Origin: Fumia sp045121595
GTDB lineage: Bacteria; Bacillota; Clostridia; Oscillospirales; Ruminococcaceae
Length of the DNA: 64,000 bases
Assembly: GCA_045121595.1 (NCBI GenBank)
Contig: JBGVGI010000054.1
Coordinates: 87,836 to 151,835 of the forward strand
Direction: 5' to 3'
Under the pieces are notes generated by a model, which had not been told where the DNA came from, did no database searches, and was given only the letters and a program-made list of their open reading frames with translations. Below are positions 7,701 to 14,891 of the stretch, piece after piece (within the stretch, counting starts at the first letter, position 1; each line of letters starts with the position of its first letter). A program made the translations under genes and the position numbers.

Positions 7701-9279
7701 CGACGTAACAGTAGTTGAAGAAACAGTTTCCGAAGAACCTTCCGAACCTTCTGAAGAACCTACCGAACTTATTATTAAAACTAACCTTCCTGAAACAGTT
7801 GAACTTACAGAAGGCGATACATTGACCCTTACTGTAGAAATTGAAGAAATAGCTGGCGTAACCACATACACATGGTGGAAATGGAACGGTTATGGCTGGG
7901 AAGAAGTTGCTGAAACAACAAATACACTTACCATTGAAAACGTTGCAGTGAGCGATGCAGGTGAGTATTATGTTTCTATCCAGAACGTTTACAACGGCAC
8001 AGGCTCATACTTAGATTCTGCTGAAGCTACAGTAACAGTTAATCCTGCTCCTTCCGAACCCAGCGAATCTGAAAAACCTGTTATTACAACTGATCTTCCT
8101 GCTACAATGCCCCTTAACGAAGGTGACACATTGACACTTACAGTAGTTGCTGAATCTCCTGACGGCGGTAACCTTTCCTACAGATGGCTTAAAGATGGCT
8201 TCTTTGTAACAGGAATGGTATCTTCCCCCACATTTACAATTGACAACGTAGATGCAGAAGATGCAGGCTCTTACACAGTAGAAGTTTTCAATAAAAAAGG
8301 TGAGTTGGAGACTGCACAGACTGACTCCTCTGCATGTGTAGTAACAGTTCTCCCTGCTCCTTCCGAAGAATCTCCCTGGAAATTCACAAAAACTGAAGTA
8401 GCTCGTGGCGAAGAATTTGTAATGACAATGGAAATGCCTGAAACAATTCTTGCATCAAGCCTCGGTTTCAAGGTAGTGTTTGACAACGAAGTATTCGAAA
8501 TCACAAACATTGCTCATGCTAACTATGCAGATATGCAGCCTAACTTGCCCGGATGTAACGCAAACGCAAACGTTATGGTTTCCTGGTGTGACCCCACTTT
8601 CGATGCTAACACAACTATCGAAGAAGGCGAAATCTTGCTTGAAGTAACATTCAAAGCTAAAGATGATGCTGTACTCGGTGCAAGTGCATTCACAGTAGAA
8701 GACTGGAACGTACTTGGTACATTCAATGAAGAAACATACGAAATGGAAACTATTACTCCTTGCCCCGAAATCATGGGATCAAGCATCAACGTAACAGTTG
8801 CTGAAGGAACTTCTTCCGAAGAACCTGACGAACCTGTAGTAGAAAGCCCCTGGAAATTCAGCACAGATGCACTTTTCGTTGGTCAGGAAGTTGTAATGAC
8901 AATGGAAATGCCTGAAACAATTCTTGCATCCAGCCTCGGTTTCAAAGTAGTATTCGATAACACATTGTTCGAAATCACAGAAATTGCTCATGCTAACTAT
9001 GCAGATATGCAGCCTAACTTGCCCGGATGTAACGCAAACGCAAACGTTATGGTTTCCTGGTGTGACCCCACCTTCGATGCTAACACAACCATTGAAGAAG
9101 GCGAAGAATTGCTCAGAGTAACCTTCAAAGCTTTGGCAATCGGTAACGGTGAGTTCTACGTTGAAGACTGGAACGTACTCGGTGCATTCAACGAAGAAAC
9201 ATACGAAATGGAAGTTATCACTCCCATGCCCGAAATCATGGGTTCAAGCACAGAAGTATACGTTATGTCACTTTTATAA
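4777..9279 (+). CDS. Secreted multi-domain protein: wall-binding repeats, Ig-like and cohesin-like modules
   Basis: This 1500-residue exported protein starts with a clear signal peptide (about residues 1-30, cleavage near TASA-A). Residues ~31-210 are seven or so choline/glucan-binding-type repeats (GW…NEWYYF…SGxMxTGW). A Gly-rich hinge follows, then a long Pro/Ser/Glu linker (~258-365). Next come Ig-like modules (~367-451, 648-735, 737-816, 998-1089, 1101-1193) interleaved with four cohesin-like modules (~489-634, 838-981, 1199-1341, 1357-1500). Each cohesin-like module runs from WKFS/T through a G-E-E-F-V strand, LGFKVxFDN, the Cys pair in GCNANANVM-SWCDPT and a late LEVTFKA strand. The cohesin assignment rests on fold-like sequence pattern, not on a search. 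The protein likely attaches to the wall non-covalently and displays binding modules; it has no LPXTG motif. No dockerin was seen in the window. Confidence 0.85.
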   Translation: MKKGLWKKLLAMTLAVVMALSVAPFTASAAWNKGADNSWSYTENGNKVTGWKKISNEWYYFDNSGTMQTGWHFVSGNWYYMDESGEMETGWQFIDGEWYRLGDNGAMVKGWIKENGEWYHLSTSGVMARKWRLIANEWYYFNASGHLQTGWIVANGETYFADKDGVMQKGLTQIDGKVYYFNDPNGHLMAGRIRIGNSTYTFDEETGAAIGNFLPEADKAFNGEGTAVVPSAPVSGKEEGTKPSKPSYGGGGGSGYVPPEEPSSEPSEEPSSEPSVEPSEEPSEEPSSEPSVEPSEEPSEEPSSEPSVEPSEEPSEEPSSEPSEEPSEEPSEEPSSEPSEEPSEEPSEEPSSEPSEEPSEEPVEAAVPTITKNLNLTASFDEGANVVLDVEASTTDKGTLSYQWYKDGVAIDGATDASYTVTEEGLYKVVVTNTLGESTAEVASTICAVTMIPVEEPSVEPSEEPSEEPSVEPSEEPSEESSEPVVQDSWKFSKTEVARGEEFVMTMEMPETILASSLGFKVLFDNTVFEITNIAEAPYADMQPYMPGCNANANVMISWCDPTFDANTTINEGEVLLEVTFKAKDDAVLGDSTFTVEDWNVLGAFNEETYEMDVITPCPEIMGLSIDVTVVEETASEEPSEEPVEAAVPTITKNLDLTASFLEGENVVLDVEASTTDEGTLSYQWYKDGVAIDGATDASYTVTEAGLYKVVVTNTLGESTAEAASTICAVTVLARPNSPVIAPMEDVTIYEGDTATITAVATGNGELSYTWYDAIGRVVSETATLTTTKAGLYTVMVKNTLNGDTKSKMAGVEVTVLPVEEPSSEPSEEPSEPTTESAWKFSKTEVAKGEEFVMTMEMPETILASSLGFKVVFDNEVFEITNIAHANYADMQPNLPGCNANANVMVSWCDPTFDANTTIEEGEILLEVTFKAKDDAVLGASAFTCEDWNVLGTFNEETYEMDVITPCPEIMGSSIDVTVVEETVSEEPSEPSEEPTELIIKTNLPETVELTEGDTLTLTVEIEEIAGVTTYTWWKWNGYGWEEVAETTNTLTIENVAVSDAGEYYVSIQNVYNGTGSYLDSAEATVTVNPAPSEPSESEKPVITTDLPATMPLNEGDTLTLTVVAESPDGGNLSYRWLKDGFFVTGMVSSPTFTIDNVDAEDAGSYTVEVFNKKGELETAQTDSSACVVTVLPAPSEESPWKFTKTEVARGEEFVMTMEMPETILASSLGFKVVFDNEVFEITNIAHANYADMQPNLPGCNANANVMVSWCDPTFDANTTIEEGEILLEVTFKAKDDAVLGASAFTVEDWNVLGTFNEETYEMETITPCPEIMGSSINVTVAEGTSSEEPDEPVVESPWKFSTDALFVGQEVVMTMEMPETILASSLGFKVVFDNTLFEITEIAHANYADMQPNLPGCNANANVMVSWCDPTFDANTTIEEGEELLRVTFKALAIGNGEFYVEDWNVLGAFNEETYEMEVITPMPEIMGSSTEVYVMSLL
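5546..5863 (+). repeat. In-frame Pro/Ser/Glu linker repeat
   Basis: About 318 bp of degenerate 9-15-bp units encode strings of EPS, EEPS and VEPS. Shorter versions recur at about 6130-6231 and 7228-7280. These are flexible spacers between modules and are prone to slippage. Long open frames in the other phases here are by-products of the repeat. Confidence 0.9.
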
Positions 9280-9290
9280 GAATTATCAAA

Positions 9291-9326
9291 AGAAACCTCT
9301 CATTTCTGAGGGGTTTCTTTTTTTGA
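9291..9326 (+). terminator. Intrinsic terminator after the surface protein gene
   Basis: The stem GAAACCTCT/AGGGGTTTC has one G-T pair and an 8-nt loop, and is followed by a run of T. It separates the surface protein gene from the aromatic operon promoter. Confidence 0.85.
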
Positions 9327-9345
9327 AAAAATTTTAAAAAACCTC

Positions 9346-9374
9346 TTGACAAATAAAAATCATAGGTATATAAT
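9346..9374 (+). promoter_or_regulatory. Strong SigA promoter of the aromatic operon
   Basis: Consensus TTGACA (9346-9351), exactly 17 bp, then consensus TATAAT (9369-9374). Transcription would start near 9381, just before the leader peptide ribosome site. Confidence 0.92.
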
Positions 9375-9406
9375 TTACTCAATTAAAGTAAGAAAGGGCA
9401 ATTTGT

Positions 9407-9514
9407 ATGTCTATCGCAACAACGAAACGATTTACAAACTTTTTTGGCTGGGGCTTTTATTTTAGCACCGGTCTTAATCGTCGTGTACATCTTTCGTTAA
9501 CGTCAGACTGCTAA
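9407..9514 (+). CDS. Aromatic leader peptide (35 aa) of the aro operon attenuator
   Basis: A short reading frame begins with ATG at 9407, eight bases after a good ribosome site (agaaaggg, 9391-9398), and ends at TAA 9512-9514. Residues 9-19 read FTNFFGWGFYF: five Phe, one Trp and one Tyr among eleven codons. It lies between a consensus promoter and an intrinsic terminator, upstream of DAHP synthase, chorismate and prephenate dehydratase genes. This is the classic layout of a ribosome-mediated attenuator such as pheA or trp leaders of Proteobacteria. Translation and regulation are inferred; the codon enrichment and layout are seen directly. Confidence 0.85.
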   Translation: MSIATTKRFTNFFGWGFYFSTGLNRRVHLSLTSDC

Positions 9515-9563
9515 CTGTCATTTTTCAGTGTAAATGAGAGCCTGCATCTTTGTAACGAAGATG
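9488..9563 (+). promoter_or_regulatory. Candidate antiterminator pairing of the aro leader
   Basis: Bases 9488-9498 (catctttcgtt) can pair with 9554-9563 (aacgaagatg) with one bulge. The second segment is the loop and 3' arm of the terminator, so the two structures exclude each other. A ribosome stalled at the aromatic codons (9431-9463) would leave 9488-9498 free. A ribosome reaching the stop codon at 9512 would cover it and let the terminator form. Confidence 0.6.
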
Positions 9564-9580
9564 CAGGCTTATTTTAATTT
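9539..9580 (+). terminator. Attenuator terminator of the aro operon
   Basis: A perfect 12-bp stem, AGCCTGCATCTT (9539-9550) with AAGATGCAGGCT (9558-9569), has a 7-nt loop and is followed by TATTTTAATTTT. It lies between the leader peptide stop and aroF, inside the operon transcript, so it must be conditional. Confidence 0.85.
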
Positions 9581-9647
9581 TCTGATTAATTAAAGTTGTC
9601 AAACGAGCTCGGACTCTTTGGTTGATCACATTCAGGAGGAAAAACAA

Positions 9648-10658
9648 ATGGTAATTATTTTAAGACAAAACGCAAACAAAGAAGAAGTAAAAAATCTTAT
9701 CGCAGGTATCGAGGAGCTTGGTGTTTCCACCCACATTATTGAAGGTGAACAGTCAAGTATTATCGGTCTTGTCGGTGATACTACGAGAATCAATGCAAAC
9801 GACGTTCTCGCAAACGAGGTTGTAGAAGCTGTAAGACGTGTTCAGGAGCCTTACAAACTTGCAAACCGTAAATTCCATGCAGAAGATTCTGTTATTCCTG
9901 CAGGTAATACTCTTATCGGCGGTAACGGATTTAAAATTATCGCAGGGCCTTGCTCGGTTGAAAGTGAAGAACAGATCGTTGAAATTGCAAAATCTGTTAA
10001 GGCGTCGGGTGCATCCTTCTTAAGAGGTGGCGCTTTCAAACCCAGAACTTCCCCTTACGCTTTCCAGGGGCTTCACGGCGACGGTATCAAGCTTTTGTTA
10101 AAGGCTAAAAAAGAAACGGGACTTCCTATTGTCACCGAGATTATGTCAATTGCTCATATTGATTTGTTCAACGACGTTGACGTAATTCAGGTTGGTGCAA
10201 GAAATATGCAGAACTTCGAGCTTTTAAAAGAGCTTGGAAAATGCAATAAGCCTATTTTACTTAAACGTGGTCTTTCAAGTACGTTAGAAGAACTTTTGAT
10301 GAGTGCTGAGTACATTATGGCAAACGGCAACGAAAACGTTATCCTCTGTGAAAGAGGTATCCGTACTTTCGAAACTGCAACGAGAAACACTCTTGATATT
10401 TCTGCAGTGCCGATGCTTAAAAATGCAAGTCATCTCCCCGTGATTATCGACCCGAGCCACGCATGTGGTATTTCCTGGATGGTTGAGCCTATGGCAAAAG
10501 CGGCTGCGGCAGTTGGTGCAGACGGACTTATCGTAGAAGTTCACAACAACCCCGCAAAAGCACTTTGCGACGGTAAACAGTCCATTACTCCCGATGCTTT
10601 CGACAAACTTGTAAAAGATTTACGTCCGTTAGTTGAATTATCAGGAAAAAAGATGTAA
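9648..10658 (+). CDS. aroF: 3-deoxy-7-phosphoheptulonate (DAHP) synthase
   Basis: This enzyme condenses phosphoenolpyruvate and erythrose 4-phosphate in the first step of the shikimate pathway. The 336-residue protein has an N-terminal ferredoxin-like regulatory domain (~1-70) and a TIM barrel with GPCSVES, GGAFKPRTSPYAFQG, VGARNMQNFELL, LLKRG, ERGIRTFE and IIDPSHACG, as in the type I-beta family. The start is set at the ATG eight bases after AGGAGG (9634-9639); a longer frame from 9618 lacks a site. The N-terminal domain suggests feedback control by aromatic amino acids. It is the first gene after the attenuator. Confidence 0.95.
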   Translation: MVIILRQNANKEEVKNLIAGIEELGVSTHIIEGEQSSIIGLVGDTTRINANDVLANEVVEAVRRVQEPYKLANRKFHAEDSVIPAGNTLIGGNGFKIIAGPCSVESEEQIVEIAKSVKASGASFLRGGAFKPRTSPYAFQGLHGDGIKLLLKAKKETGLPIVTEIMSIAHIDLFNDVDVIQVGARNMQNFELLKELGKCNKPILLKRGLSSTLEELLMSAEYIMANGNENVILCERGIRTFETATRNTLDISAVPMLKNASHLPVIIDPSHACGISWMVEPMAKAAAAVGADGLIVEVHNNPAKALCDGKQSITPDAFDKLVKDLRPLVELSGKKM

Positions 10659-10669
10659 AATAGATATAC

Positions 10670-10719
10670 AGCCTTCCCCTTGAGGGGAAGGGGGACCGCG
10701 AAGGCGGTGGATGAGGTGT
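10670..10719. repeat. Palindromic intergenic repeat
   Basis: A stem CCTTCCCC/GGGGAAGG with a TTGA loop is followed by a smaller CCGC…GCGG hairpin and a GGATGAGG tail. From memory, this GC-rich unit resembles a family of dispersed palindromes common in gut Firmicutes. It lies between aroF and aroB. Only this copy is seen in the window. Confidence 0.55.
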
Positions 10720-10750
10720 AAAATTTATATTTCGGAAAGGCTTGAAGCAG

Positions 10751-11836
10751 ATGAGAAAACTTCACGTGAATTTAAGTGAAAACAGAAGCTATGATATTTT
10801 AATCGAAAGCGGACTTATAAATTGTGCCGGTGAAAAGATTAAAGCGGTGTATAGCGGTAAAAGAATTGCAGTTATTACCGATTCGACTGTTAACACTCTT
10901 TATGCAGATAAGCTTGTATCTTCACTCAGAAAATCAGGTTACGTAACAAAGGTTATTGATTTTCCTGCAGGTGAGCCTTCCAAAAATATGGATACTGTGA
11001 TAAGCCTTTACGATGCGCTTTTAGACCCCGTGCCTTTTGCGGTGACAAGAGGTGACCTCATAATTGCACTCGGTGGCGGTGTAACGGGGGATATGGCGGG
11101 ATTTGTTGCGGCAACACTTTTAAGAGGCATTCCGTTTGTGCAGATTCCGACGACTTTGCTTTCACAGGTTGACAGTTCGGTCGGCGGAAAGGTTGCGGTT
11201 GACTTAAAACAAGGCAAAAATTTAGCCGGAGTTTTTTATCAGCCAAAGCTTGTACTTATCGACCCTGAAACCTTAAAAACGCTTTCCGACCGTGTTTTCT
11301 CCGATGGCCTTTCAGAGGTTATAAAATACGGTATGATAAGGGATAAAAAGCTTTTTGAAATTATCGAAAAGGCAGAGTCAAAAGAAAAGCTTTTTAACCT
11401 TATGGAGGATGTAATTTATACCTGCTGTGATATTAAAAGGCAAATCGTCGAAAATGACGAGTTTGATACGGGTGAGAGAATGTTTTTGAATTTCGGGCAT
11501 ACTCTCGGACACGTTTTTGAAAAGCTCGGAAATTATTCTTTGTATATGCATGGTGAGGCGGTTTCCTGCGGTATGGTTGCGATGCTTGAAATCGGAGAAA
11601 AATTATCGCTCACCGAAAAGGGCGTTGCAGAAAGGCTTGAAAACCTTTTAAGTGCTTATTCTTTGCCTATAAAACCCGATAACGTAACGGCTCATACTAT
11701 TATTGAAACCTTAAACTATGATAAAAAAGGAATTGGCGATGATATTACCATCGTTATCTGCAAGGGTGTCGGTGAGTCGGTTCTTAAAAAAATCTCTAAA
11801 AAGGAATTAGCAGAAATTTACAGTGAAATTGTTTAA
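10751..11836 (+). CDS. aroB: 3-dehydroquinate synthase
   Basis: AroB converts DAHP to 3-dehydroquinate using NAD+ and a divalent metal. The 361-residue protein shows the NAD-binding GGGVTGDMAGFVAATLLRGIPFVQIPTTLLSQVDSSVGGK block, the metal-binding region around FSDGLSEVIKYG, and FLNFGHTLGHVFE and HGEAVSCGM with metal-ligand His residues. The ATG at 10751 lies ten bases after ggaaagg; a TTG at 10742 is too close to that site. It is the second enzyme gene of the aromatic operon, and its end lies 13 bases before aroA. Confidence 0.95.
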   Translation: MRKLHVNLSENRSYDILIESGLINCAGEKIKAVYSGKRIAVITDSTVNTLYADKLVSSLRKSGYVTKVIDFPAGEPSKNMDTVISLYDALLDPVPFAVTRGDLIIALGGGVTGDMAGFVAATLLRGIPFVQIPTTLLSQVDSSVGGKVAVDLKQGKNLAGVFYQPKLVLIDPETLKTLSDRVFSDGLSEVIKYGMIRDKKLFEIIEKAESKEKLFNLMEDVIYTCCDIKRQIVENDEFDTGERMFLNFGHTLGHVFEKLGNYSLYMHGEAVSCGMVAMLEIGEKLSLTEKGVAERLENLLSAYSLPIKPDNVTAHTIIETLNYDKKGIGDDITIVICKGVGESVLKKISKKELAEIYSEIV

Positions 11837-11849
11837 AGAAGGTGAATTT

Positions 11850-13025
11850 GTGGACCTTTTAATAACTCCCAGAAAGCTTTGCGGTGAGGTGAAACTCCCT
11901 TCCTCAAAAAGTGCAGGGCACAGAAGTCTTATTGCGGCAGCACTCGGTGGCGGTGAGGTAACAGGTATTAATACTTCCGAGGATATACGTGCTACCGAAA
12001 ACTGTATGAATGTTTTGCATGATAAAAAGTCCGCAAGTCTTATTCTTGACTGTAACGAATCAGGTTCAACGCTTAGGTTCTTGATACCACTTGCAATTGC
12101 GTTGCATCCTGACAAAGAAATAGTTTTTAAAGGCAGTAAAAGACTTTTGGAAAGACCGCTTACTCCTTATTTTGAAATATTTGAAAAAGATGACATCCGC
12201 TATGAGTTGACCTCTGAAAGCCTTACAGTAAAGGGCAACCTCAAAGGCGGTGAGTACAGATTAAGCGGTAAGATAAGTTCACAGTTTATAACGGGACTTT
12301 TGTTTGCTTTACCGCTTTTGAAAACTAAGTCAAAGATAGTTGTTACCGATACTCTGGAGTCAAAAGGCTACGTCGATATGACGGTTGACACTTTAAAAAA
12401 AGCGGATATTGAGGTTGAAAATAGGGATTACAAAGAATTTGTAATTTCAGCCAATCAGCAATATAAGCCTTTTAAAGAAAAGGTTGAAGCCGATTTTTCT
12501 CAGGGTGCATTCTTCCTTGTAGCAAACTTTCTTGGAAGTCATGTTAATCCTATGGGACTTGATATGAACTCAAAACAAGGTGATAAAGAAATCGTTAAGA
12601 TTCTTGAGGAGTTCAAAAAAGATGAGGATATTTCTGTTGACGTAAGTGATATTCCTGATTTGGTGCCGATTATGGCGGTGGGAGCCTCCTTGCGAAACGG
12701 CTATAAAACTTATTTTGTAAACGGTGCAAGGCTCAGAATGAAGGAAAGTGACAGAATAAAAACTACTTGTGATATGATAAGTTCCCTCGGCGGTGAAATT
12801 ACTGAAGGTGAGGACGGTATCACCGTAACGGGTAAAGATGCACTTTCGGGTGGTATTGTCAACTGCCATAACGACCACAGAATTGCGATGGCTGCGGCAA
12901 TCGGCTCAACCGTTTGCAAAAATGAAGTGAAGCTTATTGGCGCTGAGTGTGTAAAGAAATCATACCCTGATTTCTGGGAGGATTTTAAGAAGCTTGGCGG
13001 ACAGATAAAGGAGGACGGCAGATGA
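11850..13025 (+). CDS. aroA: 3-phosphoshikimate 1-carboxyvinyltransferase (EPSP synthase)
   Basis: AroA joins shikimate 3-phosphate and phosphoenolpyruvate to give EPSP. Visible family motifs include LPSSKSAGHR near the N-terminus, ESGSTLRFLIPLA, a SGKISSQFITGLLFALPLL segment, RLRMKESDRI and CHNDHRIAMAAAIG. The length of 391 residues is a little short of typical. I chose the GTG at 11850, seven bases after gaaggtg, because the product then starts VDLLITPRKL as in relatives; a GTG at 11823 inside aroB is the alternative. Its stop overlaps the aroC start by 4 bases. Confidence 0.95.
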   Translation: MDLLITPRKLCGEVKLPSSKSAGHRSLIAAALGGGEVTGINTSEDIRATENCMNVLHDKKSASLILDCNESGSTLRFLIPLAIALHPDKEIVFKGSKRLLERPLTPYFEIFEKDDIRYELTSESLTVKGNLKGGEYRLSGKISSQFITGLLFALPLLKTKSKIVVTDTLESKGYVDMTVDTLKKADIEVENRDYKEFVISANQQYKPFKEKVEADFSQGAFFLVANFLGSHVNPMGLDMNSKQGDKEIVKILEEFKKDEDISVDVSDIPDLVPIMAVGASLRNGYKTYFVNGARLRMKESDRIKTTCDMISSLGGEITEGEDGITVTGKDALSGGIVNCHNDHRIAMAAAIGSTVCKNEVKLIGAECVKKSYPDFWEDFKKLGGQIKEDGR

Positions 13026-14071
13026 AAACAGAATATACTATTTTCGGCGAATCCCACGGGGAAGCAATAGGCGTTGTGATTGAAAACCTGCCGTCGGGTA
13101 TTGAAATAGACAACGATTTTATTTTAAGGGAAATGAAAAGACGTCAGGCGAAAAAAGGCGGTCTTACAACGCCACGTATTGAATCCGACGTTCCCGAAAT
13201 TTTAAGCGGTGTTTTCGAAGGGAAAACTACGGGTACTCCGCTTTGTGCAATTATAAGAAACGATAATACCCGTTCAAAGGATTATGAAAAGGATTTGCTC
13301 CGTCCCTCACATGCGGACTATACGGGCAACGTGCGATATAAAGGCTTTAACGATTACCGTGGTGGCGGACATTTTTCGGGACGCCTTACGGCACCGCTTG
13401 TTTTTGCAGGTGCCGTAGCAAAGCTCATTTTAAAGAAAAAAGGAATTTACGTTGGTGCTCATATCTTGCAGACGGGTAACGTGAAAGACGATAAATTTGA
13501 TGAAAAGATGCTTTCAAAGGAATATTTTGAAGCAATTGCAAAAAAAGATTTCGCCGTTATCAACGATGAAAAAGGCGAGGAAATGAAAGCGCTTATTCAG
13601 AAAGCCAGGGAAGAGCTCACTTCAGTCGGCGGAATTATAGAATGTGCAATTATCGGTATGCCTGTTGGCGTTGGTTCGCCCGATAAAGATAATCTCGAGG
13701 GTATCATTTCAAAAAATATTTTCAGAGTTCCCGCTGTTAAGGGCATTGAGTTCGGACTCGGATTTGGTTTTGCAGACGCTTACGGTCACGAGGTTAATGA
13801 CGAATTTTGCATAAACGACGGCAAAATTGAAACCAAAACCAACAATAACGGCGGTATCCTCGGTGGCATTTCAAACGGTATGCCGATAGTTTTCAAAACT
13901 GTTGTCAAGCCGACTCCCTCTATTGCAAGAGAGCAGAATACCGTTGATATTTCGGATATGACCGAGAAAAAAATTACGATAAAAGGAAGACACGACCCGT
14001 GTATTCTTTCCCGTGCTTCGGTTGTTATAGAAAGTGCGGCGGCACTTTCTGTACTGGAGGCGCTTAAATGA
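13022..14071 (+). CDS. aroC: Chorismate synthase
   Basis: AroC makes chorismate from EPSP using reduced FMN. The protein of 349 residues opens with FGESHGEAIGVVIENLPSGIEID, and contains RPSHADYTG, DYRGGGHFSGRLTA, the FGLGFGFADAYGHEVND segment and GGISNGMPIVF, all typical of the family. It overlaps aroA (ATGA) and pheA by 4 bases each, which implies translational coupling in the operon. Confidence 0.96.
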   Translation: MKTEYTIFGESHGEAIGVVIENLPSGIEIDNDFILREMKRRQAKKGGLTTPRIESDVPEILSGVFEGKTTGTPLCAIIRNDNTRSKDYEKDLLRPSHADYTGNVRYKGFNDYRGGGHFSGRLTAPLVFAGAVAKLILKKKGIYVGAHILQTGNVKDDKFDEKMLSKEYFEAIAKKDFAVINDEKGEEMKALIQKAREELTSVGGIIECAIIGMPVGVGSPDKDNLEGIISKNIFRVPAVKGIEFGLGFGFADAYGHEVNDEFCINDGKIETKTNNNGGILGGISNGMPIVFKTVVKPTPSIAREQNTVDISDMTEKKITIKGRHDPCILSRASVVIESAAALSVLEALK

Positions 14072-14889
14072 AAAAGGTAGTTTACTGCGGAGTTCCGGGG
14101 TCTTACGCCGAAGAAGCGGCTATATCTTACTTCGGGCAGAAGGCAGAATTCATAACTTCGCAATCGTTTCAGGAAGCTTTTGAAGATTTAAAGTTAAATA
14201 AAGCTGAGTTTGCGGTACTCCCTATAGAAAACAGTTCTACGGGCGCTATTTCTGCGGTTTACGATTTGCTCGGTGAGTATGGATTTTTCATTACAGGGGA
14301 AATTCCAATTGCCATAAATCATTGTCTTTTGGCGAAAAAGGGTGTAAAGATTTCTGATATAACGGAGGTCTTCTCTCACGAACAGGGTATTTTTCAGTCG
14401 AGGGATTTTTTGAAAAAGTATCCCTCGTGGAAAAGAACTGTAATGTATAATACTGCCGCCGCCGCAAAGCTTGTGAGTGAAAGCGACAAGCCGTTTGCCG
14501 CAATTGCGAGTAAACGCTCGGCAGAAATATATTCACTTTCTGTGTTGGAAGAAAAGACAAATTTCAAAGATAAAAATCAGACCCGTTTTGTTGTGGTGTC
14601 ACCTGAAATGATGCATTCTCCAAAAAACAACAAGGTGTCACTTGCTTTTACACTTCCTCACGTCAGTGGAAGTCTTTATGAAATTTTAGGGATTTTTTCA
14701 AGGGAAAAGCTCAATCTTGTTAAAATTGAGTCACGCCCTGTTGCAGATAAAAACTGGGAGTATATGTTTTTTCTTGATTTTACGGCGGATACCGTTGACC
14801 AGAGAGTTGAAGACATTTTAGACGAGGTTTCAAAGAAAACACAGACTTTGAAAATTTTAGGTTGCTATAAAAACGCAATGGGAGCGTAA
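14068..14889 (+). CDS. pheA: Prephenate dehydratase
   Basis: This enzyme turns prephenate into phenylpyruvate, the committed step to phenylalanine. The 273-residue protein has the periplasmic-binding-like catalytic domain (residues 1-~180), with PGSYAEEAA, LPIENSSTGAISAVYDLL and the TRF motif in NQTRFVVV. An ACT domain follows with an ESRP motif (KIESRP) that binds Phe for feedback inhibition. There is no fused chorismate mutase domain, and none is seen elsewhere in the window. It overlaps aroC by 4 bases and lies 2 bases before the aroK-aroE gene. Confidence 0.93.
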   Translation: MKKVVYCGVPGSYAEEAAISYFGQKAEFITSQSFQEAFEDLKLNKAEFAVLPIENSSTGAISAVYDLLGEYGFFITGEIPIAINHCLLAKKGVKISDITEVFSHEQGIFQSRDFLKKYPSWKRTVMYNTAAAAKLVSESDKPFAAIASKRSAEIYSLSVLEEKTNFKDKNQTRFVVVSPEMMHSPKNNKVSLAFTLPHVSGSLYEILGIFSREKLNLVKIESRPVADKNWEYMFFLDFTADTVDQRVEDILDEVSKKTQTLKILGCYKNAMGA

Positions 14890-14891
14890 AG

